This document shows, piece after piece, positions 1 to 6,936 of a stretch of 7,716 nt of DNA. The notes beneath the pieces are model-generated. The model was not told the DNA's origin. It saw only the letters and a list, made by a program, of their open reading frames with translations, and ran no database searches. This DNA is from a candidate division SR1 bacterium (lineage in GTDB: Bacteria; Patescibacteriota; Gracilibacteria; Absconditabacterales; Absconditicoccaceae): contig PDOX01000013.1 of the NCBI GenBank assembly GCA_002746475.1, positions 1 through 7,716 on the forward strand, written 5' to 3'. The position numbers and the translations under genes are program-made. Each line of letters starts with the position of its first letter. Position 1 is the first letter of the stretch.

Positions 1-1497
1 AATATCGTAGAAAGAAATTTCTATTCCAACAACGGAATTTTTTATAATGCACGAAATTTCAAAAAACATAATATCCTCAGTATCAAAGAGCTTTCAAGTT
101 TGATCCATTTCCCACATGGAAGGTTTAACTTAAATCCAAGGATCCAACGACAAAAATACAAGATTGTTCCTGCCCCAGATGATATGCCAAGTGAAGGAAT
201 GCTCCTTGGACGAAATCTCTACGGTGGGGTAAAAAGAGAGGTCAGACTTTCTAATAGCGATAGATTTAGGCATGTCTATATCCTTGGGCAGACGGGTACC
301 GGTAAATCTACCATGATCCTCACCCAAGCCAAAGAAGATCTGAGAATGAAAAATGGGTTCACGATTATTGATCCGCATGGGGATCTCTGTGATTATATTA
401 TGGAGTTCTATCCTAAGGAAAGGATTGATGACCTCATCTATTTTGATCTCTCAAATACCGAATACCCTATCGCCTTCAATCCGCTTGGAGAAACAACTAA
501 TGATGATGAGAGAGATGTGGTAACAAGTGATCTCGTAGAGATGTTTGTAAGTATGTACGGACACGAGATTTTTGGACCAAGAATCCAAGATTACTTCCGT
601 AATGCCTGCTTTTTGCTAATGGAACAACCAGAATGATGAACCCTCGTAGATATCATGAGACTGTTTACCGATGATGCCTTTGCGGAAACCAAAATCAGAA
701 ATGTAAAAAATCCAATCATCGCCGCATGGTGGAACAAAACCTATAAAAAAATGGGAGATAGAGAAAAAGCTGAGATTATTCCATTTATCCAAGCGAAATT
801 TGGACCATTCACAACCTGAGTCTATGTGAGAAATGTAATCGGACAACCTAAATCTGCATTCACCTTTTCCCAAGCCATGCAAGATGGGAAAGTCATTTTA
901 TGTAAGCTCGCAAAAGGATTAACCGGAGAAATCAACAGTCAGTTGATCGGAAGAATGGTTGCCATGCAGATCAAACTCGCCGCATTGAAAAGAGCATCAT
1001 TAGATCCAAAAGACAGACATCCGTATTTCTTGTATGTGGATGAGTTCCAAAACTATGTATCAAACTCTTTTGAAAGTATCTTATCAGAAGCCAGAAAATA
1101 TAAACTTGGACTGACCATCGCACACCAATATATTGACCAGCTGAAACAAGAAGGATTATGAGGAAACATGGACCTTTCTAAAACAATTTTCGGTAACGTG
1201 GGAACGATGTTTATCCTAAAAACTGGGGCAACTGATGCCGAATTTCTAGAAAAAGAGCTGAGCCCAGAGTTTACGCAATCCGACATCCAAGCATCTGAAA
1301 CCTTCAAAGGAATTATGAAAATGTCGATTAACAACTCACAATCAAGACCATTCAGTCTTAGTGCAAAAATCCCATATGTAGACAAGGCCATCAATACTCC
1401 AGAAAAGATAGAAATCATGAAACAAATCTCCGCCCTCAAACGAGGAACAAAAAGAGAACTTGTAGATAAAGAAATTTATTTCAGAGTGGGAGTGTAG
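1..1497 (+). CDS. VirD4/TraD/HerA-like DNA-transfer ATPase, 5' end outside the window
   Basis: The frame is open from the first base and ends at TAG 1495-1497, leaving 498 visible codons, so the true start lies upstream. It needs TGA read as Gly at 634, 637, 817 and 1159. Visible residues 96-104 form a Walker A motif (GQTGTGKST), and a Walker B follows a hydrophobic strand at D347-E348 (FLYVDEFQN). The segment after Walker A (TIIDPHGDL) and the late stretch with SEARKYKLG and IAHQY match the VirD4/TraG/TraD/HerA group of P-loop ATPases. Family knowledge: these are membrane-linked hexamers that couple or pump DNA or protein through type IV secretion or conjugation channels. The missing N-terminus may carry membrane segments. 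A VirB4-like or DUF87 label is possible, and substrate and partner proteins cannot be told from here. The membrane-protein gene starts 39 bases downstream and may be co-transcribed. Only 4 of 34 glycines use TGA, fewer than in the next gene. Confidence 0.85.
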
Positions 1498-1536
1498 AAA
1501 TATTATTTTTTTAATAAAAAAATTTTTAATAAAGAA

Positions 1537-2259
1537 ATGGAATTAAAAAAAATCTTAGCATTATTATGTATATTATGAGGAGGATTTCTCATTATCCCAA
1601 CAGTTATTAATCTACCCAAAAAATTAGATATTATTCAAAATGGAAATACTACAACATGAAAAATAATACAAATCTGTAATGAACACTTAGATATAAAAAC
1701 AGATTGAAGATATAAAAATTGTCATGTAAAAATACAATATAAAGATGCAGAGAAAAAAATAACAGCATGGTCAGAAGAACCATTTTTTCATTTAGCTTTT
1801 TCAAAGTGAGAAATAGTTAAAATATATTATACACCATGAAAAAATAATTTTGTAATTGATAGTGTTTTCACAAAGTATGTTATTGTATGAGAAGATCTTT
1901 TATTTTGATGTATAGCTTTAATCGCTTGAATTATACTTTCTATTTCATATATAAAAAAAATATATATTAGAAGATTCTGAGTATTACTAGAAACAACCAT
2001 CATAAAATCAGAAAGAAAAAAACAAGAAATTAACCTGAATATATTATGGAAAACAAACACTATTTATAATATCATATACAGCGAATATAAAGAAAACTGA
2101 AAAAAATATATTTTTAAAAGTGAAGATTCACAGTTTATATGAAACAAACTTTTAGAAAAATACAAAATAGGAGATACAATAAAAGTCTATGCTAAAAAAA
2201 ATGATTATTCACAGTATGTAATGGATATTCCTGAAATTTCAAGACAGCAAACCCCCTAA
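1537..2259 (+). CDS. Two-pass membrane protein resembling DUF3592, about 240 aa
   Basis: ATG at 1537 to TAA at 2257 gives 240 residues when TGA is Gly. Eleven in-frame TGAs make this gene invisible under the standard code. The N-terminus is MELKK followed by a membrane helix (about residues 6-24). Residues 38-108 look like the outer domain of DUF3592 proteins: TTTGKI, an IQYKD strand and a closing VKIYYTPGKN. A second membrane helix spans about 121-138, followed by basic IKK residues. Residues 150-236 look like a second copy of the same fold (IIYSEYKENGKKY, then GDTIKVYAKKND). Two cysteines, C47 and C62, sit in the first outer domain. The DUF3592 match rests on pattern and topology only, and the biochemical role of the family is unknown. 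Of 15 glycines, 11 are TGA. The last residues (QTP) and the stop lie inside a palindromic element, so the original C-terminus may have been different. No Shine-Dalgarno is seen; the start sits in an A-rich leader. Confidence 0.72.
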
Positions 2260-2339
2260 ATCCCCCTTATCAGGGGGACTTTTTTTCTCCTCCCCTGACA
2301 AGGGGAGGTGGACTGCTGAAAGCAGGACGGAGGGGTTTG
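2248..2339. repeat. 92-bp MITE-like palindromic element A
   Basis: The element is bounded by perfect 8-bp terminal inverted repeats, CAAACCCC (2248-2255) and GGGGTTTG (2332-2339). It holds three hairpins: a 7-bp stem at 2261-2278, an 8-bp stem at 2289-2308 and a 5-bp stem at 2313-2325. Its GC content is far above that of its surroundings. Read on the minus strand, the order of small hairpin, GTCC, then a CCTCCCC/GGGGAGG hairpin is the same as in the element at 5785-5905, so the two look like members of one family in opposite orientation. It carries no coding capacity, so any movement would need an enzyme supplied elsewhere. It overlaps the 3' end of the membrane-protein gene. Confidence 0.7.
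2261..2286 (+). terminator. Intrinsic terminator after the membrane-protein gene
   Basis: The stem TCCCCCT (2261-2267) pairs with AGGGGGA (2272-2278) across a TATC loop and is followed within two bases by seven T residues (2280-2286). It lies just after the stop codon at 2257-2259 and inside element A, so the element appears to act as the terminator of the upstream transcription unit. Confidence 0.7.
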
Positions 2340-2358
2340 ATAAAAATAAAGTATCCCC

Positions 2359-2388
2359 TTGCATTTTTCTACAATATATTTATATTCT
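2359..2388 (+). promoter_or_regulatory. Candidate promoter of the mazEF-type cassette
   Basis: A -35-like TTGCAT at 2359-2364 is followed by TATATT at 2381-2386 (16-base spacer), or by TATTCT at 2383-2388 (18-base spacer). It sits about 65 bases before the antitoxin start and directly after the terminator in element A, so the cassette probably has its own transcription start. The surrounding AT richness makes chance matches easy. Confidence 0.45.
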
Positions 2389-2398
2389 ACACATATAA

Positions 2399-2418
2399 AA
2401 TCATTTATAAAAATGATT
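2399..2418. promoter_or_regulatory. Palindromic operator candidate before the antitoxin gene
   Basis: AATCATTT (2399-2406) and AAATGATT (2411-2418) form a perfect 8-bp inverted repeat around ATAA. It lies between the promoter candidate and the antitoxin start at 2451. Ribbon-helix-helix antitoxins commonly repress their own operons through such sites, so autoregulation is the likely reason for it. That role is inferred from position and symmetry. Confidence 0.45.
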
Positions 2419-2450
2419 ATACACATATTTATATTATACTTTTATAGATA

Positions 2451-2681
2451 ATGACTACCCTTACAACAACACTAACAAATGCAACTTATGCTTTTCTCCA
2501 AGAAGAAGCAAAAATAAGAAAATTATCTAAAAATAAAGTATTAGAAGAGGCTCTTGCCTTATACAAAAGACTAAAAACTAAACAGATGATACAACAATCC
2601 TATCAACAACTGAATACCTTAGAAGATAATGATGAGATTGTAACTCTAGCAGACCAAGATCTTGATTTTTTTACTCAATAA
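2451..2681 (+). CDS. MazE/CopG-like ribbon-helix-helix antitoxin
   Basis: The protein has 76 residues. A Thr-rich N-terminal strand (about residues 2-10) is followed by two helices, about 11-22 (ATYAFLQEEAK) and 26-42 (SKNKVLEEALALYKRL). This is the layout of ribbon-helix-helix DNA-binding antitoxins, in which the strand contacts DNA as a dimer. The acidic tail ending in EIVTLADQDLDFF is typical of the segment that wraps and neutralises the toxin. The toxin gene starts 15 bases after the stop, which fits a two-gene operon. The gene contains no glycine codon, so it reads the same under either code. The neighbouring toxin gene is frameshifted, so this antitoxin may now have no working partner. 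There is no Shine-Dalgarno before the ATG. Confidence 0.8.
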   Translation: MTTLTTTLTNATYAFLQEEAKIRKLSKNKVLEEALALYKRLKTKQMIQQSYQQLNTLEDNDEIVTLADQDLDFFTQ

Positions 2682-2696
2682 TACTAAATAATTGCT

Positions 2697-3045
2697 ATGA
2701 CAACCTCTATTTTCAGACAAGGAGAAATTTACCTTGCCAACCTCAATCCCACAAAATGAAATGAACAACAGGGCATTAGACCAATAGTCATTAATTTCTG
2801 GGAATAGTTTCAATAGTAACGGAAAACTTATCATGGTTTATCCGATAACAAACAAAATAAAATATTTCTATTGCGGTGTTATACTATCTCCAAACCAAGA
2901 AAATTGACTAACAGAACTATCTGAAATTCTTAGTTTTCATATCAGAACCATCAGCACTGAAAGATGTATTAAAAAACTTTGAACAATACCTAATAACAAA
3001 ATCCAAAAAATCAAAAAAGGAATTAACGAGTTTATAGAATACTAA
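2697..3045 (+). pseudogene. mazF: MazF/PemK-family toxin gene broken by a +1 frameshift
   Basis: From ATG 2697 the frame gives a typical MazF start: GEIYLANLNPTKG, with TGA 2757 as the Gly of PTKG, then GIRPIVI. It then fails at TAG 2805. Moving by one base at about 2793 restores the rest of the family: ISGNSFNSNGKLIMV, YPITNKIK, and so on to TAA 3043-3045, with TGA as Gly at 2905 and 2980. Removing one A from the gtcattaattt stretch gives a continuous 115-residue protein, the usual MazF length. MazF proteins are ribosome-independent, sequence-specific RNases. The conserved Arg-Pro (R28-P29) and the beginning of the central PIT motif are kept, so the lesion looks recent, or it is a base-calling error. 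As written, only a 36-residue fragment would be made. Confidence 0.82.
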
Positions 3046-3097
3046 ACTTTTGAAAAAAAATTTTCGGAGCAATCAAGAAGCAAATACATATTTCATT

Positions 3098-3134
3098 AAA
3101 AAAAGGACGCATTATCAACGCGTCTCTTTTTTTT
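3098..3134. terminator. Two-way intrinsic terminator between mazF and clpB
   Basis: GACGC (3106-3110) pairs with GCGTC (3120-3124). The hairpin is flanked by seven A residues on the left (3098-3104) and eight T residues on the right (3127-3134). It can therefore stop the rightward mazEF transcript and the leftward clpB transcript, which converge here. The stem is short at 5 bp, but the flanking runs on both sides are clear. Confidence 0.65.
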
Positions 3135-3150
3135 ATATCTATTATATCTA

Positions 3151-5736
3151 CTATCTCCTAAGTATTTCTAATCACTCCCCTTCCTCATCAACGTTCACCT
3201 CAACCCTACTTCCAGCAACTAAACTTCCATCTAATACCTGCATAGCTAAGTCATCAAGCAAATAATTTTGAATCACTCTTTTTAAAGGTCTTGCTCCAAA
3301 TTGTGGGTCGTATCCTTTTTTTGCAAGCCAAGACTTCGCTTCATCAGTAATTAACAAATCTATATCTTTTTCTCTTTTGACTAAATCAGTTAGACTATTC
3401 AACTGAATATTCACAATTTTTTCCAAAGCCTCCTGACTGATGCTATTAAATCTAATAATCTGGTCTAATCTATTCAAAAACTCTGGACGGAAAAAGTGTT
3501 GAAGCTCGTTCATCATCGCCTCATCATGTTTAGCATTTTGTGCCAGGTTACTCGTCATGATCACAATTGTATTTTTGAAATTCACCTGTCTTCCCTTGCT
3601 ATCGGTGAGCTGTCCATCATCCAACACTTGCAACAAAGTATTAAATACCTCAGGATGTGCTTTCTCCACTTCATCCAGCAAGACTACGGAATAAGGTTTT
3701 CTTCTAACCGCCTCAGTCAGCTGTCATCCTTCCTCATAACCGATATATCATGCCGGTGCTCCGATTAGTTTCGCCACCGAATGTTTTTCCATATATTCAG
3801 ACATATCTAACCTAATCATCGCCTTTTCATCATCAAAGAGGAATTTCGCCAAAGTCTTCGCCAATTCCGTCTTTCCAACCCCGGTAGGTCAAAGAAACAA
3901 AAACGAAGCCAAAGGACGAGAAACATCTTGTAATCCAGCTTTCGCTCTCCTAATCGCATTTGCAACCAATTTTACTGCCTCATCTTGTCCAACCACAGAA
4001 GTCTGTAAATGCGCTTCTAAATGGGTCAATCTTTCTCTCTCAGACTGCACCAAACTATTCACAGGGATCCCTGTCCATTTGGAGATAATCCCAGCAATCG
4101 CCTCCGCATCAACGGTATCTTGCAATTTCAAAGTTCAGCTCGTTCTCGCAGTTTCCAAACGTGTTTCCAATTCCGTGATCTTTTTCTGCAACTCAGGAAT
4201 CTTTCCATAGCGGATTTCCGCTACCTTATCAAGTTCCCCTTGCTTTTCTAAAACTTCTGATTCATGCTGTAAATCCTGAATTTCTTGCTTAATTTCCTTA
4301 CTATCGGTCAATAAGGCACGGTCTTGCTCCCAATGAGATTTTTCCGCCTGATACTGCTCTTTCAAATTCGCTAATTCTTGTTCTATTTCTGCAATTCTCT
4401 CCGCATTTTTTTCAGCAGATTTTTTATTTCCAGAAGCTTTTTCTTGCACCAAGGCAGATTTTTCTACTTCCAAATGTCTGATATGCTTTTCAATCTTCAC
4501 CAATCATTCTGGGAGCGACGTCACATTCATCTTGACCATCGCGCTCGCCTCATCAATCAAATCAATCGCCTTATCCGGCAACCTCCTATCATTCAGATAT
4601 TTCATACTCAAATCCACCGCAGCGACCACGGCATCATCCGTGATATGAATTCCATGATGGGTCTCATAACGGTCTTTGATCCCCCTCAAAATCGCAAGCG
4701 CATCTTCACGGGTTGGCTCGTTTACCATCACCAGTTGGAATCTCCTTTCTAGTGCTGCATCTTTTTCGATATGTTGTCTATATTCCACCAAGGTCGTTGA
4801 TCCAATAACTTTGATCAATCCCCTTGCCAACGCAGGTTTGAGCATATTCCCTAAATCCGGAGATCCTTCGGTTTTCCCAGCTCCGACAATCATATGCAAC
4901 TCATCAACAAACAAAATAATTTTCCCTTCCGATTTTTCTACTTCTTCTAGCACGCCCTTAATCCTCTCTTCAAAATCTCCACGATACTTAGCACCCGCCA
5001 TCACCGCAGACAAATCTAATTCAATAATCCTCTTATTTTGCAAACTATCTGGCACTTCATTTTTTACAATCATCTGGGCAAGCCCCTCAACAATAGCCGT
5101 CTTTCCAACTCACGGATCTCCCACTAACACAGGATTATTCTTGGTTCTTCTAGAAAGAATCTGCATGGTTCTCCTAATCTCACTTTCACGCCCAATAATC
5201 GGGTCAATCTTTCCCTCTTGAGCCAAAGCTGTAATATCTTTCCCATATTTCCCCAAAGCATCAAAGCCTTCCTCAAAATTTTCACTGGTCACTTTTTTTC
5301 AATTTCTCATCTCAGCAATCATCACTTCTACTTGCTTGGTCGTAATATTCTGCTGAGCAAAAATTTTATTCAAGTCGCTATCTTCTTGCAACAACGCTAA
5401 AAAAAAATGTTCGGTCGTCACAAAACTGTCCCCCATCATCTGCATCTTTTTCATCGCAAGCTCTAAAACACGCGCAACACTGCTATCAGGACTTATCGCT
5501 CCAACTGGACTACTCGCCTTAGGTAATTTCGTCAGCAAAGCAGAAACCTCTGACTGCAAAACAGCCAATTCAGCACCCATTCTCTTCAAAATCTGGACAA
5601 TCAACCCTTCCTCAGTTTTCAGTCCTGCAAACATCACATGCACAGGTTTCAACTGCGTATGTTGATAACTATTCGCCAAACTCTGCGCCTCTGAAAGTAA
5701 GGTCAAAGCTGACTGTGTATATTGTTTTAAATTCAT
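3151..5736 (-). CDS. clpB: Complete ClpB protein-disaggregating chaperone, about 861 aa
   Basis: ATG at 5734-5736 to TAG at 3151-3153 gives 861 residues, the normal ClpB length. The gene needs TGA as Gly at residues 146, 209, 411, 534, 616, 663, 671 and 855. Domains in order: Clp-N domain (1-145); first AAA+ ring with Walker A GDPGVGKT (206-213), pore loop KYRG (Y251), Walker B FVDE (D278-E279) and arginine residues in ALERRF; a coiled-coil middle domain (about 411-530), which separates ClpB from ClpA and ClpC; second AAA+ ring with Walker A GPTGVGKT (616-623), pore loop GYIGYEEGG (663-671), Walker B LLDE (688-689), FLNRLD and sensor-2 GARPLKR. ClpB hexamers pull proteins out of aggregates together with DnaK. 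The last seven residues (GLEILRR) follow a TGA and would be missed under the standard code. The promoter side shows no CIRCE-type repeat and no clear Shine-Dalgarno. It is transcribed alone, toward the mazEF cassette. Confidence 0.97.
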
Positions 5737-5784
5737 TTGTATATGTTTTTATGATGTAAATAGTATTTATATTTCCTAGTATAA

Positions 5785-5905
5785 GACCCCACCACCGCTT
5801 CACGGTCCCCCTCCCCTCCAAGGGGAGGTTTTTCTCCATATTCGCTTCTGCCCGTTCACCCGCTTTTGCGGGTCTAGCTTGGAGGAGGGGATGCAGGGGA
5901 GGTCC
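5785..5905. repeat. MITE-like palindromic element B, upstream of clpB
   Basis: This GC-rich block of about 120 bp starts with GACCCCACC and ends with GGGGAGGTC, and the outer arms are imperfectly complementary (GGTCCCC...CTCCAAG against CTTGGAGGAGGGG...). Inside are a small ACCG/CGGT hairpin (about 5794-5806), an 8-bp stem CCTCCCCT/AGGGGAGG (5810-5828) followed by five T residues, and a 6-bp stem ACCCGC/GCGGGT with a TTTT loop (5858-5873). The order and the shared CCTCCCC...GGGGAGG core match element A in reverse orientation. It lies about 50 bases before the clpB start and could insulate or disturb the clpB promoter. The exact borders are uncertain. Confidence 0.6.
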
Positions 5906-5945
5906 ATATTACTATAGCCATTTTTTTTCCATTTTCAAGAGAAAA

Positions 5946-5970
5946 TAGCACCTTTAATATTTAGGTGCTA
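5946..5970 (-). terminator. Hairpin, possible terminator of the higBA transcript
   Basis: TAGCACCT (5946-5953) and AGGTGCTA (5963-5970) form a perfect 8-bp stem with a 9-base loop. On the minus strand it is followed by TTTTCTCTTG, a moderate T-rich tail, which suits a leftward transcript coming from higBA. It lies about 190 bases after the higA stop, and the tail is not a pure T run, so the role is uncertain. Confidence 0.4.
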
Positions 5971-6028
5971 CAAATATAAAATAACAAGATATACATTCTA
6001 ATATTCCTCATATCAACAATGATTTTGT

Positions 6029-6134
6029 AAGAAATTAGGTCACAGATAGAAACGCAGGTATATTCTAATAATTTTCTTGATTTTCTTTGAGAAAAATATT
6101 TTTTTATAGTCATATTATAAGGAATTGGGTCACA
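6029..6134. repeat. Pair of 16-bp imperfect direct repeats, AAGRAATTRGGTCACA
   Basis: The motif occurs at 6029-6044 (aagaaattaggtcaca) and 6119-6134 (aaggaattgggtcaca), 90 bases apart with two mismatches. Each copy is preceded by a similar ATTCTAATA stretch (about 5996 and 6062), so this looks like an old, diverged duplication of a 60-90 bp block. No function can be assigned. The spacing and AT richness leave room for partly chance similarity. Confidence 0.45.
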
Positions 6135-6160
6135 AAAAAAAACTCCCTACTAACAAAATA

Positions 6161-6463
6161 CTACGCAAAACTTGGAATAAGCTTTTTAGCTTTTTTTTGA
6201 ATTTCAAGAAATTGAGGATATTTAAGAGAATTTTTATATTCTTGCTCATCATATTTAGCTTGAAGAGATAGCCATACACTCGGTTTTCAACCAAATACCG
6301 CACAAATTCTAAAAGCCCAGTCCGGAGTAATTGCTCTCCTTCCATTAATAATATGATTTACTTCTGTTGGAGATTTTCACACAATTTCAGCAAATTGTTT
6401 CTGAGAAATATTAAGGTTATCCAATGTCATTTCTAGCCCAACTCATGGATGTTCATATTTCAT
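6161..6463 (-). CDS. higA: HigA/VapI-family antitoxin (XRE-type helix-turn-helix)
   Basis: ATG 6461-6463 to TAG 6161-6163 gives 100 residues. TGA encodes Gly at residues 7, 29 and 59. The family signature is complete: N-terminal HPG at 5-7, then LNISQKQFAEIVG with the helix-turn-helix around residues 20-41 (ending INGRR), AITPDWAFRI at 44-53 and PSVWLSLQAKYD at 61-72. HigA-type antitoxins bind their own promoter and neutralise the RelE/ParE-fold toxin HigB. The gene lies 38 bases downstream of higB, the toxin-first order typical of this family. The C-terminal 28 residues are Lys-rich. Under the standard code it would be cut at codon 7, so ordinary annotation would lose it. There is no Shine-Dalgarno before the ATG, only an A-rich leader. 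Confidence 0.93.
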
Positions 6464-6501
6464 TTTTTAATTATTTATTGATATAAAAGTATTATAAAAT
6501 A

Positions 6502-6798
6502 TTACTCATAATGTTTACTTACTTCCCATACAAGAAGAATTTCAACAGTTTTTCCTTGTGGTTTTATCATCAATCTTCGTTGATCATTCAATCGTATTCC
6601 TATTTGATCTGCTCTATCTCACTTTTTTCGTTCTGCTCTCCATCATTCACGAGTGAGAATATCTTGAATGGTATTCATCTCCTCCAACTCGGAAAGTACA
6701 AAACGATATCTTCTTGCAATACCTTGCGGAAATTTATAATCTCATATTCATCCTGCTAACTTTTCTAACTTGTTATTCCTATATGTAATACTAAACAT
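6502..6798 (-). CDS. higB: HigB-family toxin (RelE/ParE fold mRNA interferase)
   Basis: ATG 6796-6798 to TAA 6502-6504 gives 98 residues. TGA encodes Gly at four sites: residues 17 and 19 near the N-terminus, and in REGW and KKGD. The start MFSITYRNNKLEKLAGG matches the beginning of plasmid-maintenance-killer (HigB) proteins. The C-terminal half has the diagnostic strand series: KGDRADQIGIRLNDQRR, then a VEILLVWEVSKHYE ending. HigB toxins cut mRNA on the ribosome in other bacteria. All family blocks are in one frame, so this toxin looks intact, in contrast to the broken mazF to its left. The gene is first in a two-gene operon with higA, and a promoter candidate lies about 50 bases upstream. 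No Shine-Dalgarno is seen before the ATG. The start is supported by family length and by the initial methionine context. Confidence 0.88.
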
Positions 6799-6836
6799 TA
6801 AGATAACCACAAGATAAAACTTGAACAAAAATATTG

Positions 6837-6847
6837 ACTAAAATAGT
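6837..6847. promoter_or_regulatory. Palindrome overlapping the higBA -10 box
   Basis: ACTA-AAA-TAGT is a perfect inverted repeat that overlaps the -10 box (6845-6850) of the higBA promoter candidate. It would be a sensible place for HigA to bind and shut off transcription. The arms are only 4 bp, so support is weak. Confidence 0.3.
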
Positions 6848-6872
6848 ATAGTTTTTCTTTCAATCATTGCAA
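6845..6872 (-). promoter_or_regulatory. Candidate promoter of the higBA operon
   Basis: On the minus strand, TTGCAA (6867-6872) is followed after 16 bases by TATACT (6845-6850), close to the -35 and -10 consensus, about 47 bases before the higB start. It sits just beyond the terminator of the gene to the right, which is where a separate higBA transcript should begin. Confidence 0.5.
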
Positions 6873-6886
6873 GCAAAAAACTTACC

Positions 6887-6912
6887 AAAAAAATCCCCGC
6901 CAATAGCGGGGA
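6887..6912 (-). terminator. Intrinsic terminator of the repeat-protein gene
   Basis: TCCCCGC (6894-6900) pairs with GCGGGGA (6906-6912) in a perfect 7-bp stem with a 5-base loop. The minus strand then runs into seven T residues (6887-6893 on the plus strand is AAAAAAA). It lies 24 bases after the stop codon of the leftward gene at 6937 and is a strong rho-independent terminator. Confidence 0.85.
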
Positions 6913-6936
6913 AGAAAAATTTTATAAAAAAATAAA

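Larger units (their letters stand above)
5906..6160. other. AT-rich intergenic region without a convincing gene
   Basis: No conserved coding sequence is seen on either strand under table 25. The region holds a hairpin at 5946-5970 and two related blocks that each end in a GGTCACA motif (6029-6044 and 6119-6134). A 50-codon open frame on the minus strand (5961-6113) has no recognisable similarity and no Shine-Dalgarno and is probably chance. Confidence 0.6.

Noticed and set aside
2697..3045. Programmed frameshift producing full-length MazF
   Set aside because: The site (gtcattaattt) has no classic slippery heptamer and no obvious stimulatory structure, so mutation or a sequencing error is simpler.
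3050..3265. Plus-strand open frame across the mazF-clpB gap
   Set aside because: It runs through the two-way terminator and into the antisense of the clpB 3' end, and its sequence is low-complexity.
4676..5221. Long open frame on the plus strand opposite clpB
   Set aside because: It is antisense to the fully conserved first ATPase domain of ClpB, resembles no family I know and is a by-product of codon bias.
5737..5790. CIRCE or other heat-shock operator before clpB
   Set aside because: No TTAGCACTC/GAGTGCTAA repeat or convincing heat-shock sigma-factor promoter is present. The TAGCACCT hairpin at 5946 differs in sequence and is over 200 bases away.
5961..6113. 50-codon minus-strand open frame (MTIKKYFSQRK...)
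   Set aside because: It ends inside a hairpin, has no recognisable motif, contains no TGA and is short enough to arise by chance in AT-rich DNA.
6130..6345. Minus-strand open frame of 71 codons starting at 6345
   Set aside because: It is in another frame from the HigA gene, which matches its family throughout, so this is a shadow.
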